NCBI GenBank assembly: GCA_029204225.1
Contig: CM055095.1
Span: 35,117,078 to 35,181,077, forward strand
Direction of reading: 5' to 3'
Length of the DNA stretch: 64,000 bases
DNA from: Diphasiastrum complanatum
Lineage: Eukaryota > Streptophyta > Lycopodiopsida > Lycopodiales > Lycopodiaceae
In this document: positions 11,801 through 23,800 of the stretch, piece after piece
Layout of the letters: each line of letters opens with the position of its first letter
Numbering within the stretch: the first letter of the stretch is position 1
The notes under the pieces: generated by a model
The model's input: the letters and a program-made list of their open reading frames with translations, nothing else
What the model was told of the DNA's origin: nothing
Database searches by the model: none
Program-made: the position numbers and the translations under genes

Positions 11801-14800
11801 GCTTCCTCCTGACTTCGCCCTCAGGCTTCGATGGTATGCGCTCCGCCATCTCGATCGACACCCTGGTTCTCAAACAGCCTCTCACAGCACCCTGGTTCTC
11901 AAACAGCCTCTCGCTGGCTCTCTCGTTGGCACTCATTGGCTCTCTCACAGCCTCTGAACATGCCATTCACAATGGCTCTCACAATGGCATTGTGAGTGCC
12001 TATTTATCCCCACAACCTGCTCGCCCATGTGCAGTTGCTGATGATCCCTCCATGTAGTTATGGACTCGACTCATTACATTCACCGCGTCCATTTACATTT
12101 ACTTTACTTTATGCATAAGCAAGCCTTGGGCCCTTTTTTATTCATTAGTGACACTTAGACTATATGGTTGGCCTTTGGCCTTATTATTCATTATTAGGCC
12201 ATTTGGACATATTACTGGAGAGTGGGGGCCTTCTTGGAGGGCGCACTATTTCCCTCCCAGTTGGGCCCTAGCCACCGGAAGCTTGGGCTTCCTCTTGGCT
12301 ATGAGTAGGGAAACTGTGTCATTTGTTATTCAGTTGATGATATTGATCTCTCTCTTTAGTCTCCTTAATCTCTCTCTTTCCTGCTTTCTAGGGCTAAGTC
12401 TTGCTTATGTGCTGCTTTCATAGCTTAAATCTTGCTTATGTGCTGCTTTCATAGCTTAAGTCTTGCTTATGTGATGCTTTCATAGCTTAGCTCTAGATCA
12501 GCTGTGGCTCTATTCATGACTTGGTATCAGAGCACTTTCCTGTGTACTACTTTTTCAGATTTAGTAGAGGTTGTCCAGCGCCCTACTAACCCATCACTTT
12601 TGTCGATTTTTTCATCAGATTTCCATCGTTTTTTCAGATTTAGTAGAGGCTGTCCAGCGCCCTACTAACCCATCACTTTTGTCGATTTTTTCATCAGATT
12701 TCCATCGTTTTTCCAGATTTGGTAGAGGCTGGCCAGCGCCCTACTACCTTGTCAGTTTCGTCGCTTTTCTCCACCGATTTGCTGCCCATTTCGTGGCTTG
12801 ATTGGAGGCTGTCCAGCGCCCTACTTCATCACCATTTTCAGTGGTTTTCTCCATTTTTTTTATTTTTCAGGTTATGTGCAGATTTTGGTAGCTACTGCCC
12901 AGCACCCTACTACCTTGCCATCTTCGACGGATTTCTCCACCGATTTGCTGTCCATTTTGCTGATTGTTTGGGGGCTGTTCAGCGCACTACTTCATCACCA
13001 TTTTCAACGGTTTTTCCATCATGTTGCAGGACATTTGTGGATCTTACTAGCTGCATCAAAGTACTCAACAACAATATCAAAGCATGGAACAGCATCATCA
13101 ATAGGATCATAGCATGCTATGTCAGTATCAAGGACCATATCAGCCGCAACTTGTATATGTGAATCAACATCAGTAGGAACCTGTATATGTGACTCTGACT
13201 CACTATGGGATACAATGACGAGCTCAGGTAGATCAATAACTACCTCAAGTAAATCAGGCAACTCGCTCAAACTATGTGTCCTTGCTATTGGTGATCAGGT
13301 TGTATCTTCTTTCGCTTTAGTCCATGGATCTCTGCTTGAGGTTTGTGAACTGCCTCATGATATTTCTACGGTTCCTTACATGATTCATGCGCCTTTGGCC
13401 CTTACCGTTACACATTTTCCATCCGAGGATATTTGCCAGATGGTCACTATTACTTATCTAGGGTATTTATATGCTGGGATCTTTCTAGATGAGTATACGG
13501 GCATCCTTTAGTCTCCTTGTGTTTCTACATATATGTTTGCTGCAGTCCATGCCGATGCTATGGATATATGGCATTCCTGATTATTCCGTATAGCTTAGTT
13601 TCCATTTGGACCTGTTGATTGGTGCTGGTTTTTCCATATTACTGATCGCCTATGGTGCGGATATCTCTATGATTATGCATGTGGCTCTCTATCATCATAG
13701 GAACGCTGCTTACGGTGGAGAACACGATGGTAGGAGCGTCGGGAACGAAGTAGATGTGGAGCATGGATACGTGAATAGGTTACTGACTGATGAAGAGAAC
13801 GGCACTTGGTATCGTACCATGGGGGGTGCAATGATCAAGGTGTGCGTCGAGTCTTTTTGGGATGGGGTTTTGTGGAGAAGGTTAGTGATGCAGGCGAGTG
13901 GAGTGAGGTGGTGAGAAAAGCGGCCTGGATGTCGACTGGATTGTCATGAAGAAAGGAGTGTAAAAGTGAAGCCAAGGACTGCCGGTATAGTGGCATGTAA
14001 ATGGGATCAAATGTGTACTTGGGTGCTCAGGTAAGCATGGGTAGTGAAGATGGATGAAAAGGAGAGAAAAGAGTGATCAGAAAGGGTGGTGGGGAAACGT
14101 GGAAGTCAGAGACTATGGGTACAAAGGATGGTGACCCCATGAGATAGTCAACGACACTATGTCCTCCACTGAGGGTGGCATGTATAACTGTCTGAATGTG
14201 GCATGCAGGGTAAGCCATTATAAATGGCTAGCTCATGTGCCTCTCCAAACTGCAATAAGTGCTCACCATATGGAGTAATAGGTCCCAAACTGTCCGCGGA
14301 AGTCCTAGTAACTCCAAGCATATCACTGTCAAGGGCACGAACACGCAGCTGATTTGTGGTGTCGAAGAACTCTGTCTGTCTCGAAGATGTCCTAGCATTA
14401 AAATCCCCTGCGAAGAGAATATGCCCCCGCTCTGAGAATCTAATAATATCTGGTGGAGATCTAGCAAAAGACGAAGACTCTGGTGGAAAGTAACATGCTG
14501 CAATAAAAAGATCTCTATCCAAACCAATATCCTGACCCACGATGCGAGTCCATATATAGCGGGCCTGCTCGTCATGTCTGATGAAGTCCATACTTGAGTG
14601 GTCAAACTAAAGTAACAAGTTTGTAGACTAAACAAACATAAAATTTGCTATTAAAATTAAAATTTGTCTATACAAGCATGCGACCCCACCTGAACCTCGG
14701 CCACTGGCAAATCTAGTCTCTCGTCGGAATACTGAGTCCCATCTATATCCAGGAAAACAAGGAAGTCCTTGCTCTGGGCTCTCGTGTGTCTCCATGAAGA

Positions 14801-17800
14801 ATAATATATCTCTGGCTGTAGTAAAATCAATAAGGTCACTTGCAGTAGAAGATGAATGTATGCCAGCACAATTCCACACTCCAATCCGAAGGTGGTATGG
14901 ATAGGGGCCCGGGGTGCTCCCAACCCCGGGCACCCCAAATCCCTAATGAGAAGGTCCCATGGGAGTGCTATCAAGAAGAAACACTCGTCCATCTCTATAT
15001 ATAACTCTCCTACCTGACTCTCTGGCTTCCTGCAAGGCCTTACGTCTCTCCTCCACCTGGATATACGTAAAACATCGTCCATAAAAATAGTGGTGCTGCG
15101 AAGCTTAGCTCTGCATTGTAGAGCATCTCGCCTAGTAGCCAATGAGGTGAAACGGATAATCAAAGTGTCTGTGTCCCTGGCGGTCCTCCATGTCGTGTCC
15201 AATCCATCTGTCCGGTGCCCTAGTGTGGTGTCCAAAAAGCGCTTGGCCTCATCTATGGCATCCTGCGTTCTCTATCAGAAGACCCACCGCAGAGCTCTTT
15301 AGATGATCGTTTTACACATATTGATGCCCGCATGGATCATCTTGAGAGTCGTATTGATCGTGTTCTTTTTAGCCTTGAGACTATCCTAACACGAGGGGAT
15401 ACCACCCCCCAGACATCCTTTGTCGTCCTCGTAAAGCACCTTTATTTCCTATGTTGAGTACGCCTGCTCCTACACCTATTTCTACTACACAGTCTCTCAG
15501 TGTCGAGATTGCTAATATTCTTTTATCAGCTCTCAGATGTTTCAGGGCTTGGACTATAGCATTGGTGACTTCTCTGGACGTGCAGATTTCTATATTATTC
15601 CTCTAGAGCACTATGACATTATTCTTGGTGCATATTGGTTTCTTCACTTGGTATTGTTGATGTGGATCTTTCTCAACCGACACTGTCTTTTACACATGCT
15701 GGTCGGCATCATTTACTTTCTAGTATTGATTCCCAGGGTGAGAAGCTGTTTATGCGTAGCCTGCCAAAGGCTCAGGGTGCAACTTTTCTTATCATTCAGA
15801 GTACATTAGTTGCCGCTCCTCCTGCTCCATCCATGGGTCCTCTTCTTCAGGTGATTTCTAACTTATTGCATCGGTATTCTGTTGTCTTTTCATAACCTAC
15901 GTCTCTGCCACCATTACGAGATGTCACCCACCATATTGATCTTATTCCTGGTGCTACCCCACCCTCTCGTGCTCCATATGGTATGTCTAAAGGTGAATGT
16001 GATGAGGTTCAGTTCCTGATTACTTCTCTTTTACGTCAACTTGGTCCATTTACATTTACTTTACTTTATGCATAAGCAGGCCTTTTTTATTCATTACTGA
16101 CACTTAAACTTTATGGTTGGCCTTGGCCCTTATTATTCATTACTTGGACATTTGGACATATTACTGGAGAGTGGGGGCCTTATTGGAGGGTGCACTATTA
16201 TCCCTCCCAGTTGGGCCCTTGCCATTGGAAGCTTCCTTTTTAGGGCTTCCTTTAGGCCTTATAAGTAAGGAATCTATGTCATTTGTTATTCAGCTGATGA
16301 TATTGATCTCTCTCTTTAGTCTCCTTAATCTCTCTTTCCTGCTTTCTAGTGTTAAGTCTTGCTTATCTGATGCTTTCATAGCTTAGCTCTAGATCAGTTG
16401 TGGTTTCATTTGTAACTTGGTATCAGAGCACTTTCCTGTTGAATTTCGGATCTGATTTTCTGATTGGGCGCCCATTATCCTTGCTGATTTTTTGTCTTTG
16501 TTGAGGGCTTTCATCTCTTTGCTTCAGCAACATTCAGCACAGTTTGGAGGAGGACCAGCTCCCATCAGAGCATTTTCCTTGGCGGAGCTTTAGCGGACAC
16601 TTAGCAGAAGTACTTCCGCTAAATTTGGTGGCCAGAAAAAAAAAATTTGGCAGATTATTTCCGGCGCCTAAGTCTAGCTTGTTTGCAAGTTGTCCAACGC
16701 CCAATTCCCTCATCTCTTTTGTCCGTTTCTCCTTCCATTTTCAGCCCTCTCTTCACTTTTGTTTGCAGGCTGTCCAGCCCCTTCATACTTGTCACTTCCG
16801 TCCGTTTTTATCTCCATTTGCAGCCATTTTTCACACCTTGTTTGCAGGCTGTCCAACACCCATCCCCCTCCAATTTTTACTTCGTTCCGCCTCCGTTTGC
16901 TACCCCAAATCCACATTTGATTGCAGGCTGTTCAGCGCCCATCCCCACCCTCATACTTGTTGTTTTTTCAGCCTACTTGAAGCATTTTTTTTTCCAGCAT
17001 CTCTTGCAGCATTACTTGGTGGCTGTCCAGTGCCCCATTTGGCCCCAATAGTTGGCAAAATTTCCAGCTCCAATGCAGTTCCTTGATAGATTTGATCGGT
17101 GGCTGTCCGTGCACATTTCTAGCAGCTTTCTATAGCCTATACACAATTCATTTCACATAATTTCCAGCTACAAAACGGCCCAAAAACATTGTTTATCTCT
17201 ACTTGGTGGCTGCCCGGTATCTCTTCATTTTACTACCGTTTTCAGCACGCTCTCGTTTGCAGTTGTGAGGTACTACCTACACTATTTGTCACGTCTTTTC
17301 ATTGGCGTACCTGTTGTGATGACTTATGTCCTCTCCTTCAGTTCGTCCACTTGATTAGCGTCTTGTCTCGCATTTAGTAGTTTTCTCATTATGGCACATT
17401 CACCTACCCCGAGTGAGACTGTTCAGGAGAACCTATCCGATCAGTTTCGTCGCATGGATGATACCCTTTCTGGCCTCGTTCTTCGCCTAGATACGGTTAT
17501 GACCGGCTTTGCCACTATGCAGTCACAGATTGATTCTTTACAGTCTCATGGCCCTGGTAAAGCTCCTGTTTATCCTTCATTTGGGACTCCCCCTCCATTT
17601 GGATTTCCATCTTCTTCTGTTAGTCAGCCTGGTGGTGAACAGTTCATTCCTCCTACCCCACCTCCTAATTTCTTTCCACATCCCCCAATTCCTGAGCCAC
17701 ACTTTGCTCAAGATTTTCGTGATAGGGTAGAGCTTGCTACCTATTCCAGTTCCTTTGACGGGAACTTATTAGAGAATTGGTGCTACTTGCCATGCTCAAC

Positions 17801-20800
17801 TTGCCTATGCTACTTGGACAAGGCGTCCTGGTCCTCGCTCCATTCGGTTACATGTACGCATTACTGGTCGTGAGTATAATGCTTTAGTTGATACAGGCAG
17901 CACTCATTCTTTTATCAGCAGTTATATCACCAGTCGGATCCGTGCTTCACCTGTTCCTGCTCCACAGCCTCTCACGGTTGAGGTTGCCAGTTCACACTCT
18001 TTTCCTAGTTCTCAGATGTTTGATGGTTTACCATACCGCATTGGAGATTTTTCTGGACAGGCAGATCTTTATATTATTCTTGGGGAGCGTTATGATCTTA
18101 TCATTGGTGCTGATTGGTTTGCATCTCTTGGGGCCGTTACACTGGACTTGACACAACAGACATTGACATTTGTACATGGTGCAGTTACACACTCACTTGT
18201 TGGCATTGATTCTCAAGGAGCTTCCACTTGATTACTGGGAAGCAGTTTATTCGCAACCTGTCGAAGGCTCATTGTGCAACCTTATTATGTGTTCAGCGGG
18301 CGGTACCAGTTCCTCCAGTTTCTACTCCAGCAGCTATTCTTCAGGTGATCTCTGACTTATTACATCAGTATGCTTTTGTCTTTTCAGAACCTACGACACG
18401 CTACCACCATTACGTGACGTGAACCACCATATTGACTTGCGTCCTGATTCTGCTCCTCCTTCCTGTCCGCCTTATCGTATGTCTCGATTTGAGCGTGATG
18501 AGCTTGAGCTCCACATTACTGTCTTGTTAGATCAGGGTCTCATTGTTCCTAGTCACAGCCCTTTTGGCGCCCCTGTTCTCCTTGTTAGTAAGAAAAATGG
18601 TACCAAACGTCTTTGTATTGATTATCGTGCTTTAAATATGTTGACTATCCATAATCAATACCCTATTCCGCTTCTGACGAACATAAGACTGCTTTTCGTA
18701 CATCTTGATTTGTATGAATTTCGTGTGCTTCCTTTTGGTGTTACTAATGGCCCTCCTACGTTCCAGAATGTAATGAATAACATCATGCGTCCACTTCTTG
18801 GTCGTTGTGTCTTGGTTTATTTTGATGATATTCTTATTTTTAGCCAGTCTCTTGTTGAGCACGTTTCCCACCTTTCCTCTGTTTTTCAGTTACTTGTACA
18901 TCACCAATTATTTGCTAAGTTGTCTAAGTGATCTTTTGTTGTTGCTGAGATCGAGTTTCTTGGTTTTTTTGTTTGTGATAAGCACATTCGTTTGGATCCT
19001 CATAAAGTTCAGGCCATCTATTTCGACTGATGTTCAACTGATGTTCATCATGTTCGTATGTTCCTTGGGTTAGCTACTCACCTTCGTCGTCCCGTTCCTC
19101 ATTTTGCCACTATTGCCACTCTCTTCATGCATTTTTTAAGAAGTCTCGTACTTTTCTTTGGACTTCTGACTCTTCGTCGTGTTGTTGTTGATGTTGTCGT
19201 TATGTGTTTACCCCAGTTTGATCAGAAGTTTATGGTTGAGACTGATGCTAGTAATGTTGGTTTGGGTGCTTTGCTTCGCCAGTCACAGTGCATTATTGCT
19301 TATGAGTCGCGTCATCTTCGCTCTTATGAGCAACGTTATTCTGTGCATGAGAAAGAGCTTCTTGCTATTATCTATGCTCTTAAGAAGTGGCGCCATTATC
19401 TTTATCGAGTTCCGTTTGACATTGTTACTGATCACCAGTCTTTACGTTATCTCTTTTCTCAGCATGATCTTAGTGATCGTCAGTTTCGTTGGTTGCAGTT
19501 TCTACAGTCTTTTGATTTTTCTAAATTTTATCATCCTGGTCGTGCTAACATTGCTGCTGATGCATTGTCTCGTCTTCCAGCTTTGTTGAATACACTAGTG
19601 GCTACTGTTCCTACATGGTTTGATAATCTACCTGCCGCATACCTTACATGTTCTGATTTTCGTGATGTTTATAGTTTTGCCCTACCTGTTTCGTCCCATC
19701 CTCATCAGGTTTACTCCATTGTTGACCACCGTCTCTATCATTATGGTTCTCGTTGTATTCCTAGTTCCTTGGGTATCCGTTCCTAATTGTTGTCGGATGC
19801 TCATTCGTCCCTTGTTGGGGGTCACTTTGGTTTTCACAAGTCTTATGCTCATCTCAAGGACCATTTCTATTGGCCCTCTCTTCGATCTGAGCTTGCTGCA
19901 CTTATTCGTACCTGCCCTTTCTGTCTTTGAAATAAGTACTCCCGTGCTTAGTCTGCTGGTTTGCTCTAGAGTTGGCCTATTCCTCATCGCCAGTGGACTG
20001 ATATATCTATGGACTTTATCCTTGGCCTTCCTCATACCCAGCGTGGTCACGATTCATGTATGGTGGTAGTTGACAGGTTCTTGAAACAGGCACACATTTT
20101 ATAACTATCACAGCAGAGCAGTGTGCACATTTGTTCCTATCAGAGATTTTTTGTCTGCATGGGTTTCCTCGTACTATCCTTTTTGATCGGGATAGTAGGT
20201 TTACATCCATATTCTAGACAGAGCTTATGCGTATCTTGGATGTACAACTTTTTATGGGTTCTGCTTATCACTCTACTTCTGATGGCCAATCTGAGGTCCT
20301 TAACAGGATCCTTGAGGATTATTTACGCCATTTTGTTACTCCTTCTGGGAGGCCTTATTATTCATTATTTGGACATTTGGACATATTACTGGAGAGTGGA
20401 GGCCTTCTTGGAGGGCGCACTATTATACCTCCCAGTTGGGCCCTTGCCACGGAAGCTTCCTTTTTAGGGCTTCCTTTAGGCTATAAGTAGGGAATCTATC
20501 ATTTGTTATTCAGTTGATGATCTTGATCTCTCTCTTTAGTCTCCTCAATCTCTCTCTGTAGTCTCCTTAATCTCTCTCTTTAGTCTCCTTAATCTCTCTT
20601 TCCTGCTTTCTAGGGTTAAGTCTTGCTTATATGATGCTTTCATAGCTTAGCTCTAGATCAATTGTGGTCTCATTCGTAACTGTCAGGGCCTCATTGTTCC
20701 TAGCCATAGTCCCTTTGGTGCTCTTGTCCTCCTTGTTCCTAGCCATACTCCCTTTGGTGCTCCTGCTTGTTGCTTCCGTTCCTTCTTGGTTTGATGATTT

Positions 20801-23800
20801 ATCAGCCCCATATTTGTCTTGGACTTTTCTGATGTTTATCGTTCCCATCCCCTTTCGTCCTCTTTGGAAGTTCCAGGTTTATACTGTTGATGATCATTTA
20901 TACCACTATGGTGCTTTATGTATTCCCAATTCTCTTTCCATTCATCCTCAGTTGTTTGATGCTCATGCTTCCCCTATTGGTGGCCATTTTGGTTTTCAGA
21001 ATCTTATGCACGTCTTAAGGACAATTTCTATTGGCCATCCATGAAGTCTGAGCTAGCCATCTTATTCGTGATTGTCCTTTTTGTGCCCATAATAAATATT
21101 CCCGTGCTAAGTCCGTTGGTTTGCTCCAGAGTTGGCCCATTCCTCATCGCCAGTGGACAGATATTTCTATGGACTTTATCCTTGGTCTTCCTCATACCCG
21201 TCGTGGTCATGACTCTTGTATGGTGGTGGTAGATCGGTTCTCGAAACATGCACACTTTATATCGGTCCGCAATACTATTACAGCTGAGCAGTGCGCACGT
21301 CTTTTTCTATCAGAGATTTTTTGCCTGCATGGTATGCCACGTACTATCCTATCTGACCGAGATAGTAAGTTTACATCTACATTATGGACAGAGCTTATGC
21401 GTATTTTGGATGTACAACTTCTGATGGGTACTGCTTATCATTCTACTGCTGCTGGGCAGATTGAGGTCCTTAATCAGATCCTTGAGGATTATCTTCCACA
21501 TTTTGTTTCTCCTTCAGGGAAGGATTGGGATCAGCATTTATGTTTAGCAGAGTATAGCAATAATAGCTTTGCTAATACCAGCAATGGAGTTTCAACTTTC
21601 TTATTGGCTCATGGGTATGCTCCACTTTTGCCAGGAGTGCCTCTTCCTCCTGATGATACACCAGTTACCATTGCCTCTTTTTTATCTGGTGCTCGCGAGC
21701 TCATTGCTAGGGCTACTACTCACTTATAGCATGTTCAGTAGCAGCACTATCAGACTTCTGTTGATCGTCATCGCCGTCATGTTGAGTTTCAGGTTGGTGA
21801 TATGGTTTACCTCCGGTTACGCTTTGCATGTCATCACTTTGTTCGGGGTCACGCTTCTACTGAGAAGCTTGCACCACGCTATTATGGGCCTTACTGTATC
21901 TTGGATCGCCTCAGCCCTGTTACATACCGGTTACATTTGCCTGATTCTACACGAGCTTGTGATATATTTCATGTTAGCCTTTTACGAGCTGCCATTGAGG
22001 ATGATGCTCCTCGCGATCTCACATTTACTACAGAGTTGTTCCCTTTTTTGCCAGTTGCCATCCATCAGGTTCGCCTTCAGCATAGTCGACATCGCAGGCA
22101 GGTTCAGTTTTTGGTACAGTGGGATGGTCATCCTCTTGAGGAGGCCACTTGGGAGCCTATTGATGCCTTTTATCATACACCATAATTGACAGATTAGGCT
22201 CGAGCCCTCATGGCTTTAGTTCTTTCCTCTACCACAGATGTCATTGCAGATGTTCCCTGTACTTCACGATTCGGCTAGCTATGAAAATTCTTGTTTTTTT
22301 TTTGTTGTAGTATTTGCGTAGTACTTGATTTACACAGTTAAGATACTTTTGGGGTATTTCTTGTGACGACTTATGTCCTCTCCATCAGTATTTTCATTAG
22401 TTCGTGATTTTTCGGTATTTAGCATGCTTACATTATTGTTTTAGATAGTCATTATGCTTGCTAGCCGGTGGAGGGCTTTGTTTTTCTGCAGGGGAGAGTT
22501 ATGGACTTGGCTCATTACATTCGCGCGTCCATTCTTTTATTCGTTATTATGCATAAGCAGGCCTAAAGGCCCTTTTTATAAATACTGGCCTTGGGCCCTA
22601 TTTGGTCATATTTTTAGGACTTGGTCACGTTGATTTGGAGTGGGGGTCCTCCTATTGGGAAGGCGCACTATTTTCCCTCCAAATCCTATTCCCTCCCTTT
22701 TTTGAATCCTCTATTTGATTCAGGAAGAGGATATATATAGGGCAGCATTGTATTCCTTTATTCAGTTTATGATGATTGCTCCTCTTTAGCCTCCTTAAGC
22801 ATTCTCTCTTCTTGCTTTCTAGCTTAAGTCCTGCTTTCTAGCATAGCTAGTAAATCTTAGCCTGTAACTGAATAGTCCAAGCAATGCATACTCGACAATA
22901 ACTTCATATTTGTATCACAAAACATAATCTTTAAAACCTTTCCCAAAGTAAGAAACCAAGATCGGATGCATGGTTTCAAAACACTTCATATTCGGTGTCT
23001 TACAGTGTTACATACCTATGTAATTAGCAGTACTTTAACCCCTATTTGCCCATTTAGTGTCTAATTGGCGAATCACCCTTGGATAAGGGATACCTTTAGG
23101 ATTAAGGGTAGGTGCCTTTAGATTAATGTAATTTTTTTGCCAAAGAGTCATCTTACCTGGGGCATAAGATTTCCGAACGTGGTATAGAAATAGAGGCCGA
23201 TCGTATTCGGAGGGTTATTAAATGGCCAATTCTTACTACGGCTCGGGAAATCAAGTCATTCTTGGGTTTTGTGGAATTTTTTTGTCGGCATATACCCCAA
23301 TTTGCTAGGATGGCATTTTCCTTCACTCAAGAGAGGCTTTAAAAAACTGAGCCGGAGGGCTAGGAGTCCACTAGTGGTGTGGACGGAGGATATGAACAAT
23401 AGTTTTGAGTTGCTTAAGAAAAGTGTGCACCAATCCTGATCATTGGCGATCCTAGAAAACCCTTTGTGGTTAGGACCGATGCTAGTGATTATGCGATTTA
23501 AGCTGTCTTAATGCAGGATGGACATCCTGTTGCTTTTGAAAGCAAGAAACTCAATCCAGCTCAATCTAGGTATTGTACCTATGAAAAGGATCCTTTTGCT
23601 ATTATTCATGCCTTGAAAATTTGGCGACATTATTTGTATGGAGCCAGATTTGATGTTTTGACAGATCATCAAACACTCCGTTATTTCTGTGATGCTACAG
23701 ATTTAAAAGGGAGACAAGTTAGATGGGCTGAGCTAATGCAGGTATTCGACTTCTCAATACGATATTGTAAAGGAAGTCAAAACACTCTAGCGGATGCTTT

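Noticed and set aside
16544-17086. 180-codon ORF before gag
   Set aside because: It lies in the leader repeat array. Its Ser/Phe/Pro/Cys composition follows the repeated 'ctgtccagcgcc' words and it shows no domain.
19179-19589. 136-codon ORF rich in Leu/Val overlapping RNase H
   Set aside because: It is a shifted-frame shadow of the RNase H coding region. The T-rich, A-poor strand leaves alternative frames open.
12500-23000. CRISPR-like array suspicion for the 79-bp and similar repeats
   Set aside because: Plant nuclear retroelement context. The repeats are contiguous tandem units without unique spacers.
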